The notes under the pieces: model-generated
Told to the model about the DNA's origin: nothing
Databases searched by the model: none
What the model saw: only the letters and a program-made list of their open reading frames with translations
Position numbers and translations under genes: made by a program
Part shown: in pieces, positions 5,619 through 12,153 of the stretch
Layout of the letters: the number at the start of each line of letters is the position of its first letter
Position numbering within the stretch: the stretch's first letter is position 1
NCBI GenBank assembly: GCA_050115015.1
Contig: JASFRI010000086.1
Coordinates: 1 to 12,153, forward strand
Origin: JASFRI01 sp050115015
GTDB taxonomy: Bacteria > Acidobacteriota > Polarisedimenticolia > CBDVAL01
Direction of reading: 5' to 3'
Length of the DNA stretch: 12,153 nucleotides

Positions 5619-6896
5619 ATGCCAAGCACCCTGAGCATGGGGGAGGAGCTGTTGCGGACCGACCCGGACATCGCCGCGGCGATCGACCGGGAGGTCGAGC
5701 GGCAGGACACGGGGATCGAGCTGATCGCCTCCGAGAACTTCACGAGCAACGCGGTGCTGCAGGCCACCGCCTCCGTGTTCACGAACAAGTACGCCGAGGG
5801 CTACCCCGGGCGGCGCTACTACGGCGGCTGCGAGTTCGTCGACGTGGTCGAGCGCCTGGCCCGCAAACGCGTCAAGGAGCTGTTCGGCGCCCAGCACGCC
5901 AACGTACAGCCCCATTCGGGCTCCCAGGCGAACCAGGCGGTCTACTTCTCCACGCTGAAACCCGGCGATCGGATCCTGGGCATGGACCTGGCCCACGGCG
6001 GGCATCTCACCCACGGTCACCCGCTGAACGTCTCGGGGATCCTCTACGAGGTGCACGGCTACGGCGTCGGCCGGGACACGGAGACCATCGACTACGCGCG
6101 CCTCGAGGCGGTGGCCCGCGAGGTGAGGCCGAAGCTGATCATCAGCGGCGCCTCTGCGTACTCGAGGACCATCGATTTCGAGCGCATCGGCGCGATCGCC
6201 CGCGAGGTGGGCGCGCGCCACATGGCGGACATCGCCCACATCGCCGGCCTCGTGGCGGTGGGCGAGCATCCGAGCCCCGTCCCCCACGCGGACTACGTCA
6301 CCAGCACCACCCACAAGACGCTGCGGGGCCCCCGCTCCGGGATCATCCTGTGCCGGAAGGAGCACGCGAAGGCGGTGGACCGGGCCCTGTTCCCCGGGCT
6401 GCAGGGCGGGCCGCTCGTCCACGTGGTCGCCGCGAAGGCGGTGGCGTTCCGGGAGGCCGCCTCGCCGGACTTCGCCGCGTACCAGAAACGGATCATCGCG
6501 AACGCGGCGCGGCTCTGCGCCGCCATCGCCGGGGAGGGGTTCCGCATCGTCTCGGGGGGAACCGACAATCACATGTTCCTCGTGGACGTGTTCAGCCAGG
6601 GGATCACCGGTGCCGACGCCGAGAAGGCGCTGGAGGCCGCCGGGATCACCGTCAACAAGAACGCCATCCCCTTCGACGAGAACCCGCCGATGGTGGCGAG
6701 CGGCATCCGCGTCGGCACGCCTGCGGTGACGACCCGCGGCATGGGCGAGGAGGAGATGGACGTACTGGGCCGGCTGTTCGCCAGGGCGCTGCGGGCCCGG
6801 GACGACGAAGACACCCTCTCGGCGGTCCGCGGTGAGGTCCGCGAGCTCTGCGCGGCGTTCCCGCTACCCTACGCGCGACTGGGGACGGCCGCCTGA
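5619..6896 (+). CDS. glyA: serine hydroxymethyltransferase
   Basis: GlyA is a cytoplasmic PLP enzyme that converts serine and tetrahydrofolate to glycine and 5,10-methylene-tetrahydrofolate, the main source of one-carbon units for dTMP, purines and methionine. The 425-residue length is normal. Seen directly: IELIASENF (33-41), the NKYAEGYPGRRYYGG block (56-70), HSGSQAN (99-105), MADIAHIAGL (202-211, PLP-contacting Asp204 and His207) and the Schiff-base lysine Lys233 in TTHKTLRGPRSG. It ends with the usual NENPF-like region (FDENPP, 352-357) and SGIRVGTPAVTTRG. The start is the ATG at 5619 with AAAGGAG upstream; an upstream in-frame ATG at 5571 overlaps the preceding gene and is rejected. It lies 32 bases after the dGTPase-like gene and 53 bases before the helicase gene. 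All catalytic residues are present, so it should be active. Confidence 0.98.
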   Translation: MPSTLSMGEELLRTDPDIAAAIDREVERQDTGIELIASENFTSNAVLQATASVFTNKYAEGYPGRRYYGGCEFVDVVERLARKRVKELFGAQHANVQPHSGSQANQAVYFSTLKPGDRILGMDLAHGGHLTHGHPLNVSGILYEVHGYGVGRDTETIDYARLEAVAREVRPKLIISGASAYSRTIDFERIGAIAREVGARHMADIAHIAGLVAVGEHPSPVPHADYVTSTTHKTLRGPRSGIILCRKEHAKAVDRALFPGLQGGPLVHVVAAKAVAFREAASPDFAAYQKRIIANAARLCAAIAGEGFRIVSGGTDNHMFLVDVFSQGITGADAEKALEAAGITVNKNAIPFDENPPMVASGIRVGTPAVTTRGMGEEEMDVLGRLFARALRARDDEDTLSAVRGEVRELCAAFPLPYARLGTAA

Positions 6897-6949
6897 GCCC
6901 GGCCGACTCCCCGAGGCGTGGGCGGTCCCACCGGAGCGCCCGCGCCCTC

Positions 6950-8845
6950 ATGGACCACGGGGGGCTGCTCGAGTCGCGCCTGCCCGGCTACGAGCGGCGG
7001 GAGGGTCAGCTGCGGATGGCGGAGGCCGTCGAGGAGGCCTTCGTCGCGGGAGATCACCTTCTCGTCGAGGCCGGCACCGGGGTCGGAAAGACACTGGCCT
7101 ATCTCCTGCCCGCGGTGCGCCTCGGCGAGCGCGTCGTGGTCTCGACGGGCACCCGGAACCTCCAGGACCAGATCTTCCGCAAGGACATCCCCCTCCTGCG
7201 CGACCGCCTGGGACTGGAGGTCCATGCCGCCTACCTCAAGGGGAGGGACAACTACCTCTGCCTCCACCGGCTCGGGGATTTCCGCCGTCAGCCGCGGTTC
7301 CCGCAGCGCGAGGACGCCGGGACCTTCCTGGCGGTCCTGGAGTGGGCCGGCACCACCGCCACGGGGGACCGGGCGGAGCTGGAGGGCGTCCCCGAGGAGC
7401 TGGGGTTCTGGCGGGACGTGAACGCCCGCGCGGAGACCTGTCTCGGGCGCAAGTGCTCCGACTACGACGACTGCTTCCTGGTCCGGATGCGTCAGGAGGC
7501 CGCCCGTGCGGACCTGGTGGTGGTGAACCACCACCTCCTGCTTGCGGACCTTGTCGTGAAGGCCGGCGACTTCGGCACCATCCTCCCGGACTACGAGTAC
7601 GTCGTCCTCGACGAGGCCCACCTCCTCGAGGACGTGGCGACGTCCTACTTCGGACGTCGCGTATCCCTGCACCGTTGCCGGGAGCTGTCCGACGACGCAG
7701 CGCGATCCCTGCGCCAGGGTGGGGTGGAGGACGCTTCCCTGCTGCGGCTCGCCGGTTCCGTGCGCGATGCGGCCGGGGATCTCTTCGACTCCTTCCGCGA
7801 GGGGCCGCGGGGACGGGAGCGGCTGCGGCCGGCGGTGTGGAACCCCGCCCGCACGGAGAGCCGGGACCGCCTCCTGCAGACCCTCGACGAGTTGTCGGCG
7901 GCGATCGGTGCCCTGACGCAGTCCACGGAGGATCTCGACGCCGTGCGGCGGCGGTCCGACGAGGTGCGCGCGGATCTGCGGTTCACGGTCCTGGAGCAGG
8001 ACGCCGACCACGTGCGCTGGGTGGAACAGGGCCGCGCCGGGTGCGCGTTCCACGCCGCGCCGGTCGATGTGTCGGAGGCGCTGCGGGATCACCTGTTCGC
8101 GCGCGTCGGCTCGGCGGTCCTGACATCGGCGACACTCACCGTGGACGGGGACTTCGACTTCATCCGCTCCCGGCTGGGCCTGGAGGAGGCCCGGACCCTC
8201 TCCGTAGCCTCCTCGTTCGACTACCCCACCCAGGCCATCCTCTTCCTGCCGGCGGGACTTCCCTCCCCCACCTCGCCGGATTTCCACACCCGTGCCGTGG
8301 AGGTGGTCGAGAAGCTCCTGGCGATCACCGCGGGGAGGGCGTTCCTGCTGTTCACATCGTACGCCGGCCTGCACCGCACCTACCGCCTGCTGGAGAGCCG
8401 GGACCATGACTACCGGCTCTTCCGCCAGGGAGAGGCGCCCCGCCATGCCCTGCTGGAGCGCTTCCGGACCGCGCAGCGCGCCGTCCTGCTGGCCACGTCC
8501 TCCTTCTGGCAGGGAGTCGACGTGCCCGGGGACGCCCTCGGGCTGGTGGTCATCGACCGTCTCCCCTTCGAGGTGCCGACGGATCCGGTGGTGGAGGCGC
8601 GGGTCGCACGCCTGCGCGCAGAGGGAAGGAACCCCTTCCGCGACTATCAGTTGCCGCAGGCGGTGATCGGCCTCAAGCAGGGGGTCGGCCGCCTGATCCG
8701 CACGCGCCGCGATCGGGGTGTCCTCGCGATCCTCGATCCCCGCCTGCGACAGCGGCCCTACGGCGAGGTCTTCCTGCGCTCGCTGCCGGGGTTCCGCCGC
8801 ACGGAGGATCTGGAGGCGGTGCGGCGGTTCCTCGAGGAAGCCTGA
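6950..8845 (+). CDS. DinG/YoaA-type ATP-dependent DNA helicase (XPD-like, Fe-S)
   Basis: This is a superfamily 2 helicase of the XPD/DinG group, which unwinds DNA 5' to 3' and removes D-loops, R-loops or similar structures during repair. The 631-residue protein has Walker A AGTGVGKT (41-48), motif Ia STGTRNLQDQ (65-74), DEAH (221-224), motif III LTSATL (391-396), SSFWQGVDVPG (517-527) and the arginine-finger motif QGVGRLIR (577-584). Four cysteines, Cys104, Cys164, Cys169 and Cys175, fall between motifs Ia and II, where XPD and DinG bind a 4Fe-4S cluster. There is no N-terminal exonuclease domain as in Firmicutes DinG, so it resembles E. coli YoaA/DinG. The ATG at 6950 has little ribosome site (GGAG is 14 bases away) but is the only reasonable start and matches the family N-terminus (GYERREGQLRMAEAV). 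It is probably translated after glyA by coupling or a weak site. The choice between DinG and YoaA cannot be made here. Confidence 0.95.
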   Translation: MDHGGLLESRLPGYERREGQLRMAEAVEEAFVAGDHLLVEAGTGVGKTLAYLLPAVRLGERVVVSTGTRNLQDQIFRKDIPLLRDRLGLEVHAAYLKGRDNYLCLHRLGDFRRQPRFPQREDAGTFLAVLEWAGTTATGDRAELEGVPEELGFWRDVNARAETCLGRKCSDYDDCFLVRMRQEAARADLVVVNHHLLLADLVVKAGDFGTILPDYEYVVLDEAHLLEDVATSYFGRRVSLHRCRELSDDAARSLRQGGVEDASLLRLAGSVRDAAGDLFDSFREGPRGRERLRPAVWNPARTESRDRLLQTLDELSAAIGALTQSTEDLDAVRRRSDEVRADLRFTVLEQDADHVRWVEQGRAGCAFHAAPVDVSEALRDHLFARVGSAVLTSATLTVDGDFDFIRSRLGLEEARTLSVASSFDYPTQAILFLPAGLPSPTSPDFHTRAVEVVEKLLAITAGRAFLLFTSYAGLHRTYRLLESRDHDYRLFRQGEAPRHALLERFRTAQRAVLLATSSFWQGVDVPGDALGLVVIDRLPFEVPTDPVVEARVARLRAEGRNPFRDYQLPQAVIGLKQGVGRLIRTRRDRGVLAILDPRLRQRPYGEVFLRSLPGFRRTEDLEAVRRFLEEA

Positions 8846-8932
8846 CGGCGCCCTTCACCGGCTCCCGCAGCGGGATTGTCCGCGGGCCCCGGTTGCGGGA
8901 CACTGGGCGGACCGCGGAAACGGGGAGGAAGC

Positions 8933-9547
8933 ATGGGGGGATTCCACGGGAGGCTGCACGTCGCGTGCCGCCCGGTGACACCGGAGCGCTGGGAGGATCT
9001 GGAGGCATTGTTCGGGGAGCGCGGCGCGTGCGGCGGATGCTGGTGCATGGCCTGGCGGCTTTCCCACGGGGACTGGAAGGCGGGGAAAGGGGCCTCGAAC
9101 CGCGCGGCGCTCCGCCGGCTGGTCGCCGCGGGCGCCCTGCCCGGAATCCTCGCCTATCTCGGGACCGATCCCGTCGGGTGGTGCTCGGTGGCCCCCCGGT
9201 CGGCGTTCCGGTTCCTGGAGAGGTCGCGGCTGCTGCGTCCGATCGACGACCGCGAGGTCTGGTCGGTGAGCTGCCTGTTCATCGACAGGGCTCACCGTCG
9301 CCGGGGGATCTCGGTGGCCCTGTTGCGGGCCGCCGCGGACCTGGCCGCACGCCGGGGCGCATCGCTGCTCGAGGGCTATCCCGTGGAGCCGGCAGGCGGC
9401 CTCCCGGATGCCTTCGTCTGGACCGGGTTGCCGGCGGCCTTCCGGCGCGCGGGCTTCCGCGAGGTGGCGCGGCGTTCACCGGTGCGGCCGGTCTTTCGCC
9501 GGCGCCTGCGCCCCGGCCAACCGGGACGGTACCTGGGTTGGCCCTGA
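8933..9547 (+). CDS. GNAT-family N-acetyltransferase with ACGGCWCM motif
   Basis: The 204-residue protein looks like a GNAT acetyltransferase (acetyl-CoA plus an unknown amine substrate). The N-terminal part has a conserved cysteine cluster, ALFGERGACGGCWCMAWRL (25-43, Cys33/36/38), known from a widespread but functionally undefined GNAT subfamily. PVGWCSVAPR (80-89) is the central strand. WSVSCLFIDRAHRRRGIS (110-127) is the acetyl-CoA-binding motif A region, with RRRGIS in the position of the usual R-x-x-G-x-G/A; the last Gly/Ala is Ser. LEGYPV (146-151) follows, also typical of this subfamily. The start is the ATG at 8933 with GGGGAGGA four bases upstream; the longer frame from 8876 has no ribosome site. 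Three close cysteines could bind a metal or be redox-active, but that is inferred. The gene is 87 bases after the helicase gene and 52 before glyoxalase I. Confidence 0.85.
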   Translation: MGGFHGRLHVACRPVTPERWEDLEALFGERGACGGCWCMAWRLSHGDWKAGKGASNRAALRRLVAAGALPGILAYLGTDPVGWCSVAPRSAFRFLERSRLLRPIDDREVWSVSCLFIDRAHRRRGISVALLRAAADLAARRGASLLEGYPVEPAGGLPDAFVWTGLPAAFRRAGFREVARRSPVRPVFRRRLRPGQPGRYLGWP

Positions 9548-9552
9548 TTGTC

Positions 9553-9561
9553 TGCTACCAT
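9553..9561 (+). promoter_or_regulatory. possible extended -10 promoter for glyoxalase I gene
   Basis: TGCTACCAT fits an extended -10 element (TGn then TACCAT) about 40 bases before the ATG at 9600, in the 52-base gap between genes. No convincing -35 box is seen. It may let the last three genes be expressed apart from the upstream cluster. Weak evidence. Confidence 0.25.
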
Positions 9562-9599
9562 CGTCGCGACCACGCGGGGACGCGGTGGAGGATTCGCCG

Positions 9600-9962
9600 A
9601 TGAAGCTTGCCCACACGATGATCCGGGTCCGGGACCTGGAACGAACCCTCGATTTCTACGAGAACCTGATCGGCCTCCACGAGGTGGGTCGAAAGGCGAT
9701 CGGGAGCGAGGCCACGCTGGTTTTCCTGACCGATGCCGAGGGACACTACCAGGTCGAGCTGACCGCCAACCACGACGGCCGCGAGTATCAGCGGGGCGAT
9801 CAGTTCGGTCACCTGGCCTTCCACACCGAGGATCTGGAGGCGGCGATCGCGGCGGTGGAACGCCGGGGCCTGCCGTACCGTCGCTCCCGTCCGGAGCTCG
9901 CGTCGCGGTACATCTTCATCCAGGATCCCGACGGCTACGACATCGAGATCCTCGAGCGCTAG
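9600..9962 (+). CDS. gloA: glyoxalase I (lactoylglutathione lyase)
   Basis: GloA converts the hemithioacetal of methylglyoxal and glutathione (or another thiol) to S-lactoyl-thiol, the first step of methylglyoxal detoxification in the cytoplasm. The 120-residue protein has the two beta-alpha-beta-beta-beta halves of the vicinal oxygen chelate fold. It keeps the four metal ligand positions: His5 (KLAHTMIRV), Glu53 (YQVELT), His71 (FGHLAF) and Glu116 (YDIEILE). The N-terminal signature MIRVRDLERTLDFYENLIGL is typical, and the length is slightly under the 125-135 usual. The start is the ATG at 9600, preceded by GGTGGAGGA about seven bases away. The short spacing suggests the B3/B4 gene 22 bases downstream is co-transcribed. 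Metal choice (Ni or Zn) is not clear from sequence, and the thiol cofactor of this organism is unknown. Confidence 0.92.
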   Translation: MKLAHTMIRVRDLERTLDFYENLIGLHEVGRKAIGSEATLVFLTDAEGHYQVELTANHDGREYQRGDQFGHLAFHTEDLEAAIAAVERRGLPYRRSRPELASRYIFIQDPDGYDIEILER

Positions 9963-9984
9963 CGGGAGTCTCGTGGAGGACCGC

Positions 9985-10665
9985 ATGACCGAGGAACTCC
10001 CGATCCCGTACCGGATCGCCGTGGATTGCCGGGATCGGATCCGGACCGCCTGGATCCACGCCGAACCCGTCGAGGTCCGTGAGGCCACTCCCCTACTGGA
10101 CCGGGAGATGCAGGCGCTCGGGGCGGAGCTGCGGGAGCGCTTCGCGGACACGCCGCCGGGAAAGGTGCCCGGGGTCGGGGAGGCCCGGCGGCTGTATCGC
10201 TCCTTCGGCATCGATCCCACCCGCACGCGGCCTTCGTCCGAGGCCCTGTTACGACGGGCCATCCGTGGCAAGCCGCTGCCGCGGGTCTCCAACGCGGTGG
10301 ATCTCGCGAACCTGTGCTCGCTGCGCACCCTCCTCCCGCTGGGTCTCTACGACGCCGCCCTCATCGAGGGGGAGGTCGAACTGCGGGAGGGCGTCGCCGG
10401 TGAGAGCTACCCCGGCATCCGCAAGGACGACGTGCACCTCGCGGGACGTCCGGTCCTGGCGGATCGCGCCGGACCGTTCGGCAACCCGACCTCGGATTCC
10501 CTCCGGACCTCGGTGACCCCCGGGACCCGAGCTCTCTGGATGGTGATCTTCGCGACGAGCGGCTACCCTGCGGCCGGGCTCCGGGGGCACGTGCGGACCG
10601 CCGTCAGGCTCATGGAGCGGCACGCCGGTCCCCGCACCCGCGCCTCGGGGGGCCTGCTGCCCTGA
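9985..10665 (+). CDS. B3/B4 tRNA-binding-domain protein
   Basis: The 226-residue protein resembles the B3/B4 domain found in the beta subunit of phenylalanyl-tRNA synthetase, where it carries the editing pocket that removes mischarged Tyr-tRNA(Phe). Free-standing copies of this domain form a widespread family (COG3382) whose substrate is mostly unknown; some may act as trans-editing factors. Visible features are VPGVGEARRLYRSFGIDPTRTR (61-82), ALLRRAIRGKPLPRVSNAVDLANL (87-110) and PLGLYDA (118-124), the conserved core of the family. The C-terminal part reaches GGLLP. The start is the ATG at 9985 with GGAGGA four bases upstream; GTG at 9973 would add four residues. It is 22 bases after gloA and 21 before the coiled-coil gene. 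I see no catalytic residue that settles a role. Confidence 0.85.
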   Translation: MTEELPIPYRIAVDCRDRIRTAWIHAEPVEVREATPLLDREMQALGAELRERFADTPPGKVPGVGEARRLYRSFGIDPTRTRPSSEALLRRAIRGKPLPRVSNAVDLANLCSLRTLLPLGLYDAALIEGEVELREGVAGESYPGIRKDDVHLAGRPVLADRAGPFGNPTSDSLRTSVTPGTRALWMVIFATSGYPAAGLRGHVRTAVRLMERHAGPRTRASGGLLP

Positions 10666-10686
10666 TCCCGGAACGAGGAGGAACCC

Positions 10687-11199
10687 ATGCCGAGAACCCT
10701 GTGTCTGCTGCTGGTCACCGCCGTCGCCTGGGGCGGAGCCGTCCCGACCCTCGCCCGGACCGCGCCGCCCGGTCCCACGGGAGATCCCCTCGAGGAGATG
10801 AGCCGCTCCCTCCGGGAGATCGTCGGGCTCCTCCAGGAGCTCCGGGACGCCCGCCAGGTGGACCAGCTCATGAGCCGTATCGCCCTGCAGCGGGAGGGCC
10901 TCGGCCCCGCGGAGCGCCAGCTCCAGGACCTTCGGGCCCAGCGGGACGGAGCCTCGGAGGAGCTGGAGCAACTGGCCGCAGAGATGCGGTTCCTCTCCGA
11001 GGCGGCCGAGGAGGAGCCGGAGGACGCCGGGAGCTACGACATCGGCAAGCGCCAGCTGGAGATCCAGATGGAGCTGCTGCGCGACAAGCTCGCCCGCCTG
11101 GACCAGCGGGTGCTGGAGGCGGAGATGGATCTGGGGGCCCGGCAGGCCAGGATCCTCGACTGGGAGGAGATCCTCGACGATGCCCTGGGGCTCCGCTGA
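10687..11199 (+). CDS. secreted coiled-coil protein, unknown function
   Basis: I do not recognise this 170-residue protein. An N-terminal signal peptide (MPRTLCLLLVTAVAW, likely cleavage after TLA near residue 23) is followed by a short Pro/Gly stretch. Then come two long charged helices with heptad spacing of Leu/Ile (about 35-110 and 118-165), separated by an acidic hinge EEEPEDAGSYD (108-118). This is a typical periplasmic helical hairpin. Length and style recall YbgF/CpoB N-terminal or peptidoglycan-hydrolase activator coiled coils, but no functional domain follows. The start is an ATG with AGGAGGA four bases upstream. It is the last gene of the plus-strand run, 45 bases before the convergent peptidase gene. 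Confidence 0.8.
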   Translation: MPRTLCLLLVTAVAWGGAVPTLARTAPPGPTGDPLEEMSRSLREIVGLLQELRDARQVDQLMSRIALQREGLGPAERQLQDLRAQRDGASEELEQLAAEMRFLSEAAEEEPEDAGSYDIGKRQLEIQMELLRDKLARLDQRVLEAEMDLGARQARILDWEEILDDALGLR

Positions 11200-11211
11200 G
11201 GCGGCGATGCG

Positions 11212-11236
11212 GGGGTGGGGCCGTGGGCCCCACCCC
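11212..11236. terminator. GC-rich hairpin between convergent genes
   Basis: GGGGTGGGGCC and GGCCCCACCCC make a perfect 11-bp stem with a GTG loop, 12 bases after the plus-strand stop and 8 bases after the minus-strand stop. There is no U-run on either side, so it is a shared hairpin terminator of the U-less kind or an RNA-stabilising stem for both transcripts. Confidence 0.6.
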
Positions 11237-11244
11237 TCGGGCCT

Positions 11245-12153
11245 CTAGCGTCCCCCGGCGGCGCCCTCCTCCGACGGCCGGGCGAATGCCGTTTCATCCA
11301 GCGGCCCGTTGAAGCTCAGCGACTTCACCGTCCTGGAGACCGACGGCTCGCCGTTGAACGTCCCCGCCATCGAGAACGGATAGCGGATGCCGTCCACCTC
11401 TCGGAAGTCGGAGTACGTCTGCACGACGTCCCCCGGCTGCGGGTTCATCGGCGCGTTGCCCCGGAAGGCGACCGTCAGGATCCGCCCCGAGGCCGGGTCG
11501 ATGCCGTAGGTGCCGACCTCGCCGTCGAGCTCGACGGCCACCTTCACCACCTCGGTCCCGTCCACCGTGTCGCGGCCGACGGCGTTGGCCTTGAAGCCCT
11601 CCCGGTTCCGCTCCCGGAGCATGTTGAGGGGATCCCGCTGCAGCTCCCGGAGCGCCTCCTCGCGCTGGGACCCGGGCAACGGCTGATCCCCCTGCGGGGT
11701 CTGCATGAAGCCACCGTCCGGGGTGATGATCACGGCCACCCGCCCGAAGGGCAGCACCATGTCCTGCCGGTAGCGGTCCGGGTAGTCCACGAGCACCGAG
11801 AGGGCGATCTCCATGTCCCCCTGGGGCATCCGGACCACGACGGAGCCCTCCTCGGCGTAGTGCTCGATCCCGTCCACCGCGGCCGCGCCTCCCATGGCGT
11901 CCACCGCCAGAGCGATCAGCTCCTGGCCGCGGGCCAGGCTCTCGACGGACTCCGCCACCTCTGCCCGGCTGGGTTCGGGGATGGAGATATCCACCATCGC
12001 GACCTCGCCGAACGCCGACAGGGGCCGGTCCATCCCCTCGGTCGGCCCGACGACGAGGATGGCGAAGCGATCCGGGTGGATGTACTTCTCGGCGGCGGCC
12101 CGCACCTGGTCCACGGTGACGCCCCGGATGCCGTCGTTGTAGCGCTGCAGCCA
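11245..12153 (-). CDS. M16-family peptidase, C-terminal part with LolA-like extension (runs off right edge)
   Basis: The last 302 codons of a longer gene are visible in one open frame to the window edge. The first about 40 residues (WLQRYNDGIRGVTVDQVRAA, then AEKYIHPDRFAILVVGP) match the end of an M16 (insulinase/pitrilysin-like) peptidase C-terminal domain, where VRAAAEKYI-PD-F-IVVVG closes the fold. After an acidic linker (about 45-75), about 220 residues form a beta-rich domain with repeated features of the LolA/outer-membrane-lipoprotein-sorting fold: AMGGAAAVDGIEHY, then YPDRYRQDM, ITPDGGFMQTPQG, GSQREEALREL and DFREVDGIRYPF. This suggests a periplasmic peptidase with a lipid-binding-like module. 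The zinc motif HxxEH lies in the part outside the window, so activity cannot be judged. An internal GTG at 12114 is not the start. Stop TAG lies just after the convergent hairpin. Confidence 0.8.
   Translation of the reverse strand, partial: WLQRYNDGIRGVTVDQVRAAAEKYIHPDRFAILVVGPTEGMDRPLSAFGEVAMVDISIPEPSRAEVAESVESLARGQELIALAVDAMGGAAAVDGIEHYAEEGSVVVRMPQGDMEIALSVLVDYPDRYRQDMVLPFGRVAVIITPDGGFMQTPQGDQPLPGSQREEALRELQRDPLNMLRERNREGFKANAVGRDTVDGTEVVKVAVELDGEVGTYGIDPASGRILTVAFRGNAPMNPQPGDVVQTYSDFREVDGIRYPFSMAGTFNGEPSVSRTVKSLSFNGPLDETAFARPSEEGAAGGR

Noticed and set aside
6869..8446. 525-codon minus-strand and 525-codon plus-strand frames over the helicase gene
   Set aside because: Shadow frames from high GC; only the helicase frame shows conserved motifs.
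8876..8904. Promoter TTGTCC-17-GACACT ahead of the GNAT gene
   Set aside because: The -10 box is too poor a match to support a call.
8893..9603. Alternative plus-strand frame over the GNAT gene
   Set aside because: Arg/Gly/Pro-rich shadow; the other frame has the acetyl-CoA motif and a ribosome site.
1..12153. Mobile element, CRISPR array, tRNA, riboswitch or defence island
   Set aside because: I found no inverted-repeat ends, repeat arrays, cloverleaf, conserved aptamer or defence-type gene.

Overview
The window is uniformly GC-rich bacterial DNA with tight spacing. It has no mobile element, CRISPR array, rRNA or tRNA that I can see. Signal-peptide proteins, a polytopic membrane protein and an M16 peptidase fused to a LolA-like domain suggest a Gram-negative, deep-branching, high-GC lineage. 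Acidobacteriota or a similar phylum is my guess from gene style only; no marker here fixes the taxon.

Left part (1-3131): the N-terminal 374 codons of clpB run off the left edge on the minus strand. A class I glutamine amidotransferase is divergent from it on the plus strand. Next, on the minus strand, is a small secreted cysteine-rich protein that forms its own unit, with a consensus promoter and a strong intrinsic terminator. A 445-base non-coding stretch then carries the back-to-back promoters of this gene and of the long plus-strand cluster.

Middle and right (3132-11199): eight co-directional plus-strand genes follow with gaps of 21-87 bases. They are a polytopic membrane protein with an acidic tail, a divergent dGTPase-like HD protein, glyA (serine hydroxymethyltransferase), a DinG/XPD-type Fe-S helicase, a GNAT acetyltransferase with a Cys-rich motif, glyoxalase I, a B3/B4-domain protein and a secreted coiled-coil protein. 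A strong GC hairpin separates this cluster from a convergent minus-strand gene. That gene encodes the C-terminal part of an M16-family peptidase with a LolA-like extension and runs off the right edge.

Most genes are ordinary housekeeping or accessory functions. The cluster loosely joins nucleotide, one-carbon and DNA-maintenance functions (dGTPase-like, GlyA, helicase), but I see no obvious new multi-gene system. The best lead is the dGTPase-like protein. It keeps the family fold signatures and three HD-type metal ligands, but has lost the fourth ligand and the residues aligned with the catalytic His and Glu, so it looks like a pseudoenzyme or a protein with a changed function. Its gene directly follows that of an unknown membrane protein. 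Three promoters in the window share a perfect TTGACA, a 17-base spacer and a TAT--T -10 box, which indicates the organism's housekeeping sigma preference.
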